A model generated the notes under the pieces. The model was not told where the DNA came from. It searched no databases and saw nothing but the letters and a program-made list of their open reading frames with translations. DNA of 64,000 nt from Amycolatopsis nigrescens CSC17Ta-90 (lineage in GTDB: Bacteria > Actinomycetota > Actinomycetes > Mycobacteriales > Pseudonocardiaceae), in contig NZ_ARVW01000001.1 of NCBI RefSeq assembly GCF_000384315.1, positions 6,741,001-6,805,000 of the forward strand, given 5' to 3'. Shown here piece after piece: positions 34,584-47,844 of this stretch. Made by a program: the position numbers and the translations under genes. Each line of letters begins with the position of its first letter. The first letter of the stretch is position 1.

Positions 34584-35783
34584 CTAGGAACCGTTCAGCA
34601 GCACCGGAAGGGCGGTCAGCCCGCGGATCCGGCCACTGCTCAGCCAGTGCGGGGCGGTCGCCGGCCCGGCCGGGCGCAATCGCGGGAATCGCCGTAGCAG
34701 GGCGGAAAACGCGATCTCGGCTTCCATCCTTGCCAGCGGCGCGCCGACGCAGTAGTGGATGCCGTGGCCGAAGGCGACATGCCCGGCGGACTCGCGGTCG
34801 AAGTCGAGGCGGTCCGGTTCGTCGAACTTCGCCGGGTCGCGGTTCGCCGAGGTGAGCGCGATGTGCACGAACTCGCCGGCCGGGATCTCGGTGCCGTCGA
34901 TCACCACCGGCTCACCGGTGTAGCGGGTGGTTGCCAGGTTGACCGGGCCGTCGTAGCGCAGGAACTCCTCCACCGCGGCCGGGATCAGCGCCGGGTCCGC
35001 GAGCAGCGCGTCGAGCTGCTTTTCGTCGCACAGCAAGGCGTGCATGCCGTTTCCGATCAGGTTCACGGTCGTCTCGTGCCCGGCGACGAGCAGCAGGAAG
35101 GCCGTCGAGACGAGTTCGCGCTCGCTGAGCCGGTCGTCCTCGTCCCGCGCGTGCACCAGCGCGGAGAGCAGATCGTCCGCCGGCCGCTCGCGTTTGGCCT
35201 GCACCAGCCCGGTCAGGTACCGCGTCATCTCCCTGGCGGCCGCCGGCCGGTCCCGGCTGTCTGCGGTGAGCAGGGTGATGATCCAGCCCCGGAACTCGTC
35301 GCGGTCGGCGAACGGGACGCCGAGCAGTTCGCAGATCACCGTGGTCGGCAGCGGCACGGCGAACGCTTCCATCAGGTCCACCTCGTCGCGGGCGGCCATG
35401 TCGTCGAGCAGCCCGGCGGTGATCTCTTCGATCCGGGGCCGCAGCTTCTCCGTCGCACCGGGGGTGAAGGCCTTGTTCACCAGCTTGCGCAGCCGGGTGT
35501 GGTCGGGTGGATCGGCGTTGAGCATGTTGTTGGTCAGCGACTGGCCGGCGTTGGAGACCGCCCGCCCGTGTTCGCTGAGCAGCTTCTCGGAACCCGCCAC
35601 GGCTTTGCGCAGCCGCGGGTCGGCCAGTGCCGCCCTGCTCTCGGCGTAACCGGTGATCACCCAGCCGGGCAGCCCGGTGGGATACTGGAGCCGGTGCACG
35701 CTCCCGCGCTCACGCAGCCGCCGGTAGACCCGGTGCGGGTCGGCGAAGAACTCGTCGTCCAGCACCTCGGATTCGTCACCCAT
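34584..35783 (-). CDS. Cytochrome P450, actinobacterial soluble type
   Basis: The product of 399 residues carries the I-helix LLLVAGHETT (oxygen activation), EEFLR (ExxR) and the haem loop FGHGIHYCVGAPLAR with Cys345. It resembles the CYP105/CYP107 group of class I bacterial P450s. ATG 35783 is chosen because GGGAGGG lies just upstream; the frame is open to 35813. No ferredoxin or reductase gene is adjacent. It may hydroxylate a lipid or secondary metabolite; no direct link to the PKS is visible. Confidence 0.93.
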   Translation of the reverse strand: MGDESEVLDDEFFADPHRVYRRLRERGSVHRLQYPTGLPGWVITGYAESRAALADPRLRKAVAGSEKLLSEHGRAVSNAGQSLTNNMLNADPPDHTRLRKLVNKAFTPGATEKLRPRIEEITAGLLDDMAARDEVDLMEAFAVPLPTTVICELLGVPFADRDEFRGWIITLLTADSRDRPAAAREMTRYLTGLVQAKRERPADDLLSALVHARDEDDRLSERELVSTAFLLLVAGHETTVNLIGNGMHALLCDEKQLDALLADPALIPAAVEEFLRYDGPVNLATTRYTGEPVVIDGTEIPAGEFVHIALTSANRDPAKFDEPDRLDFDRESAGHVAFGHGIHYCVGAPLARMEAEIAFSALLRRFPRLRPAGPATAPHWLSSGRIRGLTALPVLLNGS

Positions 35784-35997
35784 CGAGCCCTCCCGCGCGC
35801 CGTCACTCACCACTCACCGCCATCCCACGGTAGCCGCTATCTCGCCCCTCGTCCGCCCACCCGAGTCCCACACTGCCACCCGCCGAGTCGACCATTCACG
35901 CCCGGCGAGTCGACCCTTCGGGCCGGGCGAGTCCCTCGTTGGCGCAACGCGAGTGGCCACCCCAGGGGGATTCGCAGGGATCCATGTCACCCGCCCG
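35784..35997. other. Gene-free stretch with a repeated GCGAGTC motif
   Basis: Downstream of the P450 promoter, the motif (G/C)CGAGTCGACC occurs at 35882-35893 and 35904-35915, and GGGCGAGTCCC follows near 35926. I see no gene. These short repeats may be part of an intergenic repeat family. Confidence 0.35.
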
Positions 35998-36410
35998 GCC
36001 GGGCGAACAAGGGCTATTCCAGCCGCGCCAACCGGCAGCATCTGGCCCGGCGCGGCATCAGGGGTTGTTTCGCTAATGGCAGCGTGATGGCACGTGGTTG
36101 CGGATCATGGCATCGGCCGTTCGCGCAGCGGGCTGACCACCAAGTTGCACCTGGCGTGTGAGCAGGGGCAGATACCGTTGGCGTTGGTGATCACATCGGG
36201 CTAGTGGGCCGATTCGCCGCAGTTCACAGTGGTGTTGGAGCGTATCCGGGTGTCGTGTTCGGCGGGCTGGGACGTCTCCGGACCCGGCCGGTGATCGTGC
36301 GGGGCGACAAGGCTTACGGCGGTCGGGCGGCGAACCGGGACTACGACCGACTCGCACGCAAATACCTCGGCGCACTCCACTCCGCCAGCACACTCGCCTG
36401 GTTCACATGA
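35998..36410 (+). pseudogene. Decayed IS5-type transposase
   Basis: Pieces of a DDE transposase are readable in different frames. NKGYSSRANRQHLARRGIR appears at about 36005-36061. LTTKLHLACEQGQIPLALVI appears at about 36129-36190, then a stop in frame. VIVRGDKAYGGRAANR and the C-terminal DYDRLARKYLGALHSASTLA end at the TGA at 36408. The order (a later motif first) and the stops show at least two damaged insertions. No terminal repeats were found. It abuts the second DUF222-HNH gene. Confidence 0.65.
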
Positions 36411-36426
36411 TCCGCCTGAAACTTCA

Positions 36427-37683
36427 CTAGAAGGGTGGTGGCTCGTCGGCGATTTTCGGAGGGGGCGGGTCGAGAAGTGGCTCCGGTCTGGTTGAGTAGG
36501 TGCGGCCGGTCGGAGTCGTGACCGTTAAATCGGCCGTTTCAGGGTCGAACTCGAAGGTCCAGCCTGGCTCATCCTTCAGGCCATGGTGGTAGCGGCAGAG
36601 GCAGCACAGATTGTGTTCGCAGGTGTCCCCGTTTTGCGACCATGCGGTGCAGTGGTCGGCATCGCAACGTTGGGCCGGGCGGTTGCAGCCGGGGGCTCGG
36701 CAGGTGCGATCCCGGACCCGGACGAGTTCGGCGAGGGCTGCGGGTGGGCGGTATCTCTTGCGGCCGATGTCGCGGACAGTGCCCGTTACCGGATCGGTCA
36801 ACACTTTCCGCCAGACACTGTTGGGCTGGTTCATGATCTGACGACCCACCTCCGCCGGGATCGGACCATGACCGACCAGTTCGCAGCCGTCGTCGCGGAT
36901 ACCCAGCGCGGTGTCGAGCGGGATATGGATGAACACCTGGGCCGCCAAGCCCTCCCAGCCTTTGCCGAGGAGCAACTCCGCGAGCACATCGGCTCGAAGT
37001 TGGTCCATCGTGCGGGTTTCCTCGCCGACCCGGAGCTTGCGGGCGAGCATGTCGATCCGGGCATAGACGGCGGTCGCGATCTCAGCCGGGAGGTACGCCC
37101 AGAGTGAGGCCATCGCATCCGGCTCGTGGTGCAACTCGACGCGGCGCTGCTTGCGACGGGCTTCGGCCCGCGCCCGCTGCCCCTCCGGATCGAGACTCGC
37201 CACCACCCGAGTGACCGTTTTCCGCCAGTTACTCGGATTCTTCTCACCGATCCGTGACGACAGAATCTCATCCGCTCGACGAGCTAATTCATCCGACAGT
37301 ACCGCCACCCCATCAAAGGCTTGACGAGCCTTGTCGATATCCAGCTCACCGGCGACCATCGCCGCCAACAGACACGGCATCCGCGACACCAACGCATCGG
37401 CCAACGCCACCCGGGTCGCGGTCGTGTCACGGGACAACCGCAACTCCGGCGCCAACTCATCCGCCACCCACCGCGCCCCACCACGAGCACGGCTGACCTG
37501 CGCGATCGCCCGGGCCTGGATCGCCTGCGCACGACAGATCACCCGCCGCGCCGAGATCACCACCCCCACCGCCTGCGACGGATCGAGGTGCTCGATCGTC
37601 GACTCACGCAAACCGAACAACCACTCCGGCGAAAGCGCACCAAAATCAACCTTCGGAGCCATCCGCAAAAGAACACAGGACAC
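36427..37683 (-). CDS. DUF222 / HNH-endonuclease-domain protein, copy 2
   Basis: The product of 418 residues is nearly identical from about residue 30 onward to copy 1 at 23571: the same DUF222 region, the same HNH domain (RDRTCRAPGCNRPAQRCDAD, HCTAWSQNGDT, NLCCLCRYHHGLKD) and a Pro-rich tail. The N-terminal 25 residues differ. The GTG at 37683 has AGGAGG six bases upstream; an ATG at 37662 would give a start more like copy 1. It lies inverted relative to copy 1 and next to transposase remnants. Function is unknown beyond the predicted nuclease fold. Confidence 0.88.
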   Translation of the reverse strand: MSCVLLRMAPKVDFGALSPEWLFGLRESTIEHLDPSQAVGVVISARRVICRAQAIQARAIAQVSRARGGARWVADELAPELRLSRDTTATRVALADALVSRMPCLLAAMVAGELDIDKARQAFDGVAVLSDELARRADEILSSRIGEKNPSNWRKTVTRVVASLDPEGQRARAEARRKQRRVELHHEPDAMASLWAYLPAEIATAVYARIDMLARKLRVGEETRTMDQLRADVLAELLLGKGWEGLAAQVFIHIPLDTALGIRDDGCELVGHGPIPAEVGRQIMNQPNSVWRKVLTDPVTGTVRDIGRKRYRPPAALAELVRVRDRTCRAPGCNRPAQRCDADHCTAWSQNGDTCEHNLCCLCRYHHGLKDEPGWTFEFDPETADLTVTTPTGRTYSTRPEPLLDPPPPKIADEPPPF

Positions 37684-37775
37684 CAGAACCTCCTCAGTTC
37701 TGAATACCCCTCCACAATACCGCCGCCCCACGACAAAAAACGCCCACAACCAAACACGAAAGAGGGAAAGAAAGT
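36427..37775 (-). repeat. Inverted-repeat arm 2 (DUF222-HNH gene plus promoter)
   Basis: This is the partner of the arm at about 23481-24806. Homology continues past the start codon into the promoter. The arms could recombine and invert the segment between them, about 24807-36426. Confidence 0.75.
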
Positions 37776-38027
37776 CGTACGCGCTGAGGGGGAAACCAGC
37801 TCCGGTGTGCTGGGACAGGTCGACATCGAAACCAAAGCTTGGCAAGCAGACGAAGTGCTTGTCCTGGAAGGAGATTCCGATACCGAACCGCACCCGAACA
37901 TGGTCGCACTGTGGTGATACAGCAGGCGGGTCGGTATCCGCACCGGGGCGCCACAACCCGCATAACGTCCTTCACGCGAAAGCGCCGGGTCTGGTCGAAG
38001 AAAACCGTACCCCTCGACCGGGCAGAT
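37684..38027. other. Gap between DUF222 copy 2 and enolase
   Basis: The first 90 bases belong to the repeat arm. The rest, to 38027, has several short frames on both strands with no recognisable protein and an AT content above the neighbours. I see no RNA gene or clear terminator in it. Confidence 0.4.
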
Positions 38028-40631
<2,604 letters not shown>

Positions 40632-40682
40632 CTAAGCCTGCCACCCCTTCTGCTGATCGAGATGAGTACATTTCGGGGGTAT

Positions 40683-40712
40683 TTGACACCGGTGTCGGCC
40701 GGTGAATACCAT
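40683..40712 (+). promoter_or_regulatory. Candidate promoter of the second FAAL gene
   Basis: TTGACA (40683-40688), an 18-base spacer and TACCAT (40707-40712) lie about 100 bases before the FAAL start. GACACCGGTGTC (40685-40696) is a perfect palindrome on the -35 box. TTGACACC and a following GGTGAAT are shared with the promoter of the first FAAL, which suggests common regulation. Confidence 0.45.
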
Positions 40713-40808
40713 CCGGTAACTTCGATTTAACGACCGGCTCGTCGAAATTCCGGTCACCGAAAAATTGCGAGTCCTTCCGGTAGTGAACGCTATTCTGATC
40801 GAGGTGCG

Positions 40809-42572
<1,764 letters not shown>

Positions 42573-42615
42573 CCGGGCGGTTTCAGAAGCACGCCGAGCG
42601 TCGAAGCCGGGCACA

Positions 42616-42641
42616 CCGCTGCAGGAAATTTCCTGCGGCGG
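42616..42641. promoter_or_regulatory. Long palindrome downstream of the second FAAL
   Basis: The core GCAGGAAATTTCCTGC (42621-42636) is a perfect palindrome. CCGC and GCGG outside it extend the pairing across one G-T step. It lies 43 bases after the FAAL stop and about 280 bases before the methyltransferase. It could be an operator for the methyltransferase or, as a hairpin, a terminator of the FAAL. Confidence 0.4.
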
Positions 42642-42923
42642 TTCCCTGCTTTTAACAGGCTGATGACGGATCCCCGGCCACCTCTTGTGGTTTACTGCTG
42701 ACGGAGGGGCTCGAATGGACTACTCACCCTGAGAAAAGTGCTACTAAACGTAACTGGCACCCCTGGGATCCGTGCGCGAGCACCGTGGCTGGCGCAGACG
42801 GACGCAGGTAGCGGGGCATCCGGACACTATGTGTGACCGTGCCTGTGCGCAGGTGAGTTCTCGCGGTTGATCACCCCGGGGGACCTTGACGAGTCGACGG
42901 CGCGCTTCTGGAACGGAGGAGAT

Positions 42924-43739
42924 TTGAATCTCGAGAACCCTGTGCTGGTGGATCCCTACGGCTCCGGTGTGCTGAGCAAGGATCTGCCTTCGGAGTTCGA
43001 GCGGTTGCGGCTGCTGGAGGAGTCGATGGACCCCACCACGCTGGGGGTGCTCGACCGCCTGCCGATGGAGTCCTCGTGGCGCTGCCTCGAACTGGGTGCC
43101 GGCGCCGGCTCGGTCGCCTACGAACTCGCCCGGCGCTGCCCCGATGGCGGGGTGGTGGCCGCGGACATCGACCCGCGGTACCTCGACGCGGAGTTCAAGT
43201 CCAATTTGGACATAGTGCGCTTCGACGTCCGCCACGACGACATGCCGGCCGGCGATTTCGACCTGATCCACTGCCGGCTGCTGCTCGAGCACTTGCCGGA
43301 ACGCGAGCACATTCTCTCGAAGATGGCCGAATGGCTGGCGCCGGGCGGCTGGCTGGTGGTGGAGGACGGGTACTGGTTCCCGCCGGGCGATTCGCTGTAC
43401 CCGGAGATCGGGCGGGTGACCGCCGCGCTGGTCGCGCAGTTCGAGTCACAGGGCGCAGATATGCGGTGGAGCCGCCGGCTGCCGAGCCTGATCTCCCGCG
43501 CCGGCCTTGCCGACGTGGACGTCGCGATGACGCCGCTGTACCTGGGACAGGCCGGCGTGACCAAGGCCTTCGACCGCCATCTGCGCAAGACCATCGACCA
43601 GGTCGGGCCGGTGCTCGCGGAGTCGGGGCTGGTCACCGAAGAGGACCTGGCCGGCGCCTACGCCACCGCCGCCGACCCGGACTTCCTGGAGCTGGTGGTC
43701 ACCCTGGTGTCGTCATGGGGCCGCCGTCCGGTCGGCTGA
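42924..43739 (+). CDS. SAM-dependent methyltransferase (class I)
   Basis: The product of about 271 residues has a Rossmann methyltransferase core with the SAM-binding motif LELGAGAGSVAYELA, VAADIDPRYLD, FDLIHCRLLLEHLPE and LAPGGWLVVEDG. The substrate is unknown. I choose the TTG at 42924 because GGAGGA lies four bases upstream. The frame extends to another TTG at 42867 without a ribosome site. Its last 41 bases overlap the end of the convergent O-methyltransferase gene. Confidence 0.85.
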   Translation: MNLENPVLVDPYGSGVLSKDLPSEFERLRLLEESMDPTTLGVLDRLPMESSWRCLELGAGAGSVAYELARRCPDGGVVAADIDPRYLDAEFKSNLDIVRFDVRHDDMPAGDFDLIHCRLLLEHLPEREHILSKMAEWLAPGGWLVVEDGYWFPPGDSLYPEIGRVTAALVAQFESQGADMRWSRRLPSLISRAGLADVDVAMTPLYLGQAGVTKAFDRHLRKTIDQVGPVLAESGLVTEEDLAGAYATAADPDFLELVVTLVSSWGRRPVG

Positions 43740-44763
43740 GCCGGCCCTGGCGGTACTGGATGAGGAACAGGTCCGGCGGGGAAGTGAGCGGCTGAACGCT
43801 GTCCAGCCGCAGTCCGGCCGCCGCGCCGATGGCGGTGAGCTCCGCCTCGCTGCGCTCTTTCCCGCCAAGGGTGAGCAACATGTGCAGGTCCGCGGCGGCG
43901 ACCCGGACGTGCTCGTCGCTGTCCCGGATCACCCGGTCGACGAGCAGGACCTTCCCGTCCGGCCCGGCGGCCTCGGCGCAGCGCCGGAGGATCGAGACGG
44001 CTTCGGCGTCGGCCCAGTCGTGGATGATGTTCGCCAGCAGGTACACGTCGCCACCGGCAGGCAGGGGATCGAAGAAGCTCTGCCCGCGGATGTCGAAGCG
44101 GTCCCGTAGCTCGGGGGAGTCGAACGCCGGCTCACCGGAGGCCGCGGTGTTGGGCAGGTCCACCAGCGTCCCGCGCAGGTGCGCGTGCTTGCGCAGCAGC
44201 TCGGCCAGCAGGACGCCGAGACCGCCGCCGACGTCGACCACGTGCTCCACCGAGCTCCAGTCGTACTCCGCCGCCACCGAGGACGCGAAGAGGCCGGTGT
44301 GGCTGGCCATCATCCGGTTGAACGACTCGGCCAGCGCGGGCCGGCCCTCGAGGTCATCCCACGCGCCGCGGCCGAACAGCGCCGGATAAGCCGGCTTGCC
44401 GGTCCGCACCGAGTCGATGAGGTTGCCGTAGGTCTGGTCGATGCGGCCGGAGAAACCGGACTGGTCCAGCCAGCTGTGCACACCGGAGGCATGATCGCGC
44501 CGGAGCACTCGCCCGAGCGGGGTGACCGCGAACCTGCCCTCCTCGGGCTCGGTGAAGACGCCGAGCCCGACGAGATAGCGCAGCACCCTGGCCAGCGCGT
44601 CCGGGTCGGTGCCGGTGCGCTCGGCGAGCTCGCCGGTGCCGGTGACGCCCTCGTCGATCAGGTCGGGCAGGGCGAAGGTCACCGCCGCGCGGATCGCCCA
44701 CGGGGTCGCCAGTGAGGCGAGCCGGACCATTTCCAGGACATGCTGCTCTTCGTCGTGGGCCAC
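43699..44763 (-). CDS. O-methyltransferase (plant COMT / hydroxyneurosporene type)
   Basis: The product of 354 residues has an N-terminal winged-helix dimerisation domain and a C-terminal SAM domain: VVDVGGGLGVLLAELLRKH, GTLVDLPN, and NIIHDWADAEAVSILRR with the catalytic-base His, then GKVLLVD. Such enzymes methylate hydroxyls in natural products. It is the last gene of the leftward cassette that starts with the XRE gene at 48270 and lies 32 bases after the amidohydrolase. Its end overlaps the convergent methyltransferase by 41 bases. Confidence 0.9.
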   Translation of the reverse strand: MAHDEEQHVLEMVRLASLATPWAIRAAVTFALPDLIDEGVTGTGELAERTGTDPDALARVLRYLVGLGVFTEPEEGRFAVTPLGRVLRRDHASGVHSWLDQSGFSGRIDQTYGNLIDSVRTGKPAYPALFGRGAWDDLEGRPALAESFNRMMASHTGLFASSVAAEYDWSSVEHVVDVGGGLGVLLAELLRKHAHLRGTLVDLPNTAASGEPAFDSPELRDRFDIRGQSFFDPLPAGGDVYLLANIIHDWADAEAVSILRRCAEAAGPDGKVLLVDRVIRDSDEHVRVAAADLHMLLTLGGKERSEAELTAIGAAAGLRLDSVQPLTSPPDLFLIQYRQGRLSRPDGGPMTTPG

Positions 44764-44795
44764 CAGGGCCAGCCTTTCCGTCTGGTCGATGCAGG

Positions 44796-46013
44796 TCAGT
44801 TGGTGCCGATGGGGAGCCGTTCACCCGTGCCGGAGCGTACTTCCCGGCCGGCCCGTACCACCGAGGTCACGTTCAGCAGCCCCTCGAGCCCGCGGCTGAG
44901 ATCGCCGGCGACGACGAGCAGATCCGCGTCGTACCCGGCCGTGACCCGTCCCTTGCGGTCGCCGACCCCGCAGGCATGGGCCGCGGTCTCGGTGACCGAC
45001 GCGAGCGCCTCCGCCGTGCTGAAACCGAAGTGCGCGAAGGAGATCACCCCGTACGGCAGCACGTCGTGCGGCTTCCGCGGGTTGATGCCGGCATCGGAGC
45101 AGCCCACCACCCTGGCGCCGGCGCGGCTCATCTGCGTCAGATACTCCCCGCGGGCTTCGAGCATCCGCCTGATCCGCGCGGGCAGCAGCGTGTCGTCCCC
45201 CGGCAGCCGGGCCTCCTCCACGCCGATGAACGTGCCCGCGTCGCACAGCGCCTCGATGGTCGCCCAGTCCGGCACGGCGCCGGTCTCGGTGAGGAAGGTG
45301 CAGTGCTCCACGCCGTCCACCCCGGCGCCGGCCGCGTCGGCGAGCCCCTGCAGGCCGTGCGCGTGCGCGGTGACCGGGAGGCCCTCGGCGTGGGCGGTGC
45401 GCACGACAGCGGCGAGTTCTTCGCGGCTGTACTGGGATTCGTGGGAATCCCACTGCGGGGTCAGCATGCCGCCGGTGGCCATGATCTTCACCACGTCCAC
45501 GCCCCGGCGGGCCCGCTCGCGCACGGCGGCGACCAGCCCGTCCACCCCGTCGGTCTCGCCGCCGAGGAACCAGCAGTGCCCGCCGGTCCGGGTGATCGGC
45601 GGCCCCGCGACGAGGATCTCGGGAAGCTCTTCGTCCTTCGAGTCCCGGACCTCGGTGCACACGTAGCCGCGGTCGCCGAGGTCGCGGACGGTCGTGATGC
45701 CGGCGTCCAGCGCCTGCCTGGCGTGGCGCCGGGCCAGTGCCCGCAGGAAGTCGTCGCTCTCCTCCCGCATCTGGCTCGGCACGTCCCCGTGCGGGTCGAA
45801 GGTCAGGTGCGCGTGCGAGTCGACGAGCCCCGGCAGGACGGTGGCGTCACCGAGGTCGGCCACCGGCAGGTCCGACGAAGGGTCCGCGCCGGAAAGATCC
45901 ACGTCCGCGATCCGGTCGCCCTCGACCACGACGAGCGGCCGTCCGCGGTGCAGCGCGCACCCGTCGAACAGGGCCGAGGCGCGCAGCCCCCAGCGGTCAC
46001 CGTGCCGGGTCAT
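44796..46013 (-). CDS. Amidohydrolase-superfamily metal-dependent hydrolase
   Basis: The product of 405 residues shows the metal ligands of the amidohydrolase barrel: DSHAHLTFD (HxH), VVKIMATGG with the candidate carbamylated Lys, TAHAHG, VEHCTF and SDAGINPR with the late Asp. It resembles the imidazolonepropionase/prolidase-like group. It should hydrolyse a C-N or ester bond in a small molecule; the substrate is unknown. Its start overlaps the end of the membrane-protein gene by 17 bases, so they are co-translated. Confidence 0.88.
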   Translation of the reverse strand: MTRHGDRWGLRASALFDGCALHRGRPLVVVEGDRIADVDLSGADPSSDLPVADLGDATVLPGLVDSHAHLTFDPHGDVPSQMREESDDFLRALARRHARQALDAGITTVRDLGDRGYVCTEVRDSKDEELPEILVAGPPITRTGGHCWFLGGETDGVDGLVAAVRERARRGVDVVKIMATGGMLTPQWDSHESQYSREELAAVVRTAHAEGLPVTAHAHGLQGLADAAGAGVDGVEHCTFLTETGAVPDWATIEALCDAGTFIGVEEARLPGDDTLLPARIRRMLEARGEYLTQMSRAGARVVGCSDAGINPRKPHDVLPYGVISFAHFGFSTAEALASVTETAAHACGVGDRKGRVTAGYDADLLVVAGDLSRGLEGLLNVTSVVRAGREVRSGTGERLPIGTN

Positions 46014-47235
46014 ACGGGCCGATCTCTTGTTTGATCCGGTCGACGATCGGCGAGCGCTGGAAGGCCTGCGCCACCTTCACCAGGTAGCGGATCTCTTCGG
46101 ACCTGCTGTCCAGCGCCGGGCTCTCCAGGTGCTCCTCGGGCGGCGTCGCGGGATGCGCGCTGCTGTTCTTGTCGCGCAACGCCACCGCGAACCGGCTCGC
46201 GTCGACGAGCGCGCGCAGGTCGTCGCCCTCCAGGCCGTGCTCTTCCCCCAGCCGCTCGGCGGCCGTGGTCACGTGCGGGTTGAACCAGTCGCGCAGTGCG
46301 AGCTGCGCGTCCCGGATCTCGATGGCCATCCGGTTGATCCGGAAGCTCAGGTCGGACAGCAGGATCCGGTCCATCAGGAACGGTCGCGGCGGGATCAGGG
46401 TGATCTCCGGGGAGGTCTCGCAGGCCGCCAGCCAAAGCGGGTAGAGGCGGCGGAAGGTCTGGTACTGGCTGACCGAGCGCGGGATCGCGGACACCCGCGG
46501 GCCCCAGGACGGCATGGTCAGCCCGAGGTAGAGGATCGGCACCCCGACCCCGGTGAGCACGATCGGCACCAGCTCCCAGGAGTTCAGGTCCATCCCCAGA
46601 TGGACCCCGACCACGTCCATCGCCCTGCTCATGAAGTAGAGGAAGTTGATCGCCGCGCCGAGTGCGGTGAGCCGCAGCCCGTACTTGAGCCACGGCAGCG
46701 AGTTCGCGACCGAGGAGAACGAGATGCCGAGCCGGGTGATCTCGAAGGTGCCGATGGAGCCGAAGGTCGCGAACGCGAGCAGGTAGGCCACCACCAGCGG
46801 CTGGTGCACGTTGTCCACGAAGTAGTGGCTGGACCGCTTCTGCACGTCCGCCATCGCGCTGACGAACAGCGCGATCAGCGTCGCCTCCACGATCGCGGTG
46901 GCCACGATCCAGCGGCGGGCCTGCGCCACCGCCTGCTCGCGCGGCCTCGTCCAGTAGGCGATCGCGACGAGTACCCCGCCCATGAACGCCGTGGAGAACA
47001 CGTGCATGCAGAGCACCGCGAAGTTCGGTATCCCGACGAACTTGTCGAAGCTGTCGGAGAAGGTGAGCAGCGCCATCACGAACGTCACGCCGTGGCAGGC
47101 GAAGGCCACCAGCAACGCCATGAAGGCCCGGTCGTGCTGGCTCCGCCGGACCGTCCTCAGCTTGTAGAAGAAACCCGTCCACGCGCAGACGGCGCACATC
47201 AGGAACACGAACCACTTCGCGTCGGAGAAGTCCAT
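45997..47235 (-). CDS. MAB_1171c-family integral membrane protein (putative transporter)
   Basis: The product of 412 residues has about seven membrane helices in the first 250 residues (for example WFVFLMCAVCAWTGFFY, VATAIVEATLIALFVSA, LVPIVLTGVGVPILYLGL). A cytosolic part with RPFLMDRILLSDLSFRINRM and a long C-terminal tail follows. This is the profile of the MAB_1171c family, commonly found next to XRE and ImmA/IrrE genes in actinobacteria. Transport is assumed in the family name, not shown. It is the third gene of the leftward cassette. Confidence 0.8.
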   Translation of the reverse strand: MDFSDAKWFVFLMCAVCAWTGFFYKLRTVRRSQHDRAFMALLVAFACHGVTFVMALLTFSDSFDKFVGIPNFAVLCMHVFSTAFMGGVLVAIAYWTRPREQAVAQARRWIVATAIVEATLIALFVSAMADVQKRSSHYFVDNVHQPLVVAYLLAFATFGSIGTFEITRLGISFSSVANSLPWLKYGLRLTALGAAINFLYFMSRAMDVVGVHLGMDLNSWELVPIVLTGVGVPILYLGLTMPSWGPRVSAIPRSVSQYQTFRRLYPLWLAACETSPEITLIPPRPFLMDRILLSDLSFRINRMAIEIRDAQLALRDWFNPHVTTAAERLGEEHGLEGDDLRALVDASRFAVALRDKNSSAHPATPPEEHLESPALDSRSEEIRYLVKVAQAFQRSPIVDRIKQEIGPYDPAR

Positions 47236-47247
47236 CGGCCGGCGGCC

Positions 47248-47835
47248 CTACTCTCGAGGCGGTGACGGGTGGCGGTAGCTGGTCGCCTCCGGCTCGGTGA
47301 GCGAGGAGGCCAGCCTGGCGATGACGCTGTCGGGTTCCAGGGCGGGAGTGTCGCGGCGACGCGACTCCCGGTCGATCTTCTCCAGGATCGCGCTCGCCAT
47401 CAACTCGGCTTCCAGCTCCTGGTCGTTGGCGTAGCTGGTGCGGTTCAGGATGCTGCGCACGAAATCCGGGTCGAGGTCGGGGAAGAAGAGCCGCGCCGTT
47501 TCGTCGTCCAGCGCGCCGTTGCCGCGATGGCAGCAGATCATATGCCCTAGCTCGTGCACGATGATGTGCTCCTGGTGCGGTTTGCTGGTGTCGGCGTCGT
47601 AGAAGATGAAGTCGGCGTCGGCGGCCGCGACCCAGATTCCGCAGGGCTGCGAGGCGCCCATGTTCGTCGGTACCAGTTGGAGCCCGCGGCCGCGCTCACG
47701 GCCGATGTGCGCGCACAGCTCGGTGACGGTGAGCCCCTCCGGGATGTTCAGCGAGGCCAACCGTTCTTCGCAGGCACGGCGAAGCTGTCTGATCCGGCGG
47801 GGATTGTGGTGGCGGTCCGGCTGAGGCGTGATCAC
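47248..47835 (-). CDS. ImmA/IrrE-family metallo-endopeptidase
   Basis: The product of 195 residues carries the zinc-protease motif HELGH at 94-98 (IIVHELGHMICCH) and a downstream Glu-rich helix (ELEAELMASAILEKI). ImmA/IrrE proteases cleave partner XRE-type repressors to switch genes on. The XRE gene ends nine bases upstream in the same operon and is the natural substrate (inference). The GTG at 47835 is the likely start. Confidence 0.9.
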   Translation of the reverse strand: MITPQPDRHHNPRRIRQLRRACEERLASLNIPEGLTVTELCAHIGRERGRGLQLVPTNMGASQPCGIWVAAADADFIFYDADTSKPHQEHIIVHELGHMICCHRGNGALDDETARLFFPDLDPDFVRSILNRTSYANDQELEAELMASAILEKIDRESRRRDTPALEPDSVIARLASSLTEPEATSYRHPSPPRE

Positions 47836-47844
47836 GATTCCGCT

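Noticed and set aside
34584..35783. The first P450 as a tailoring enzyme of the PKS at 12898
   Set aside because: It lies 15 kb away, inside the segment between the DUF222 arms, with no shared promoter motif or operon link.
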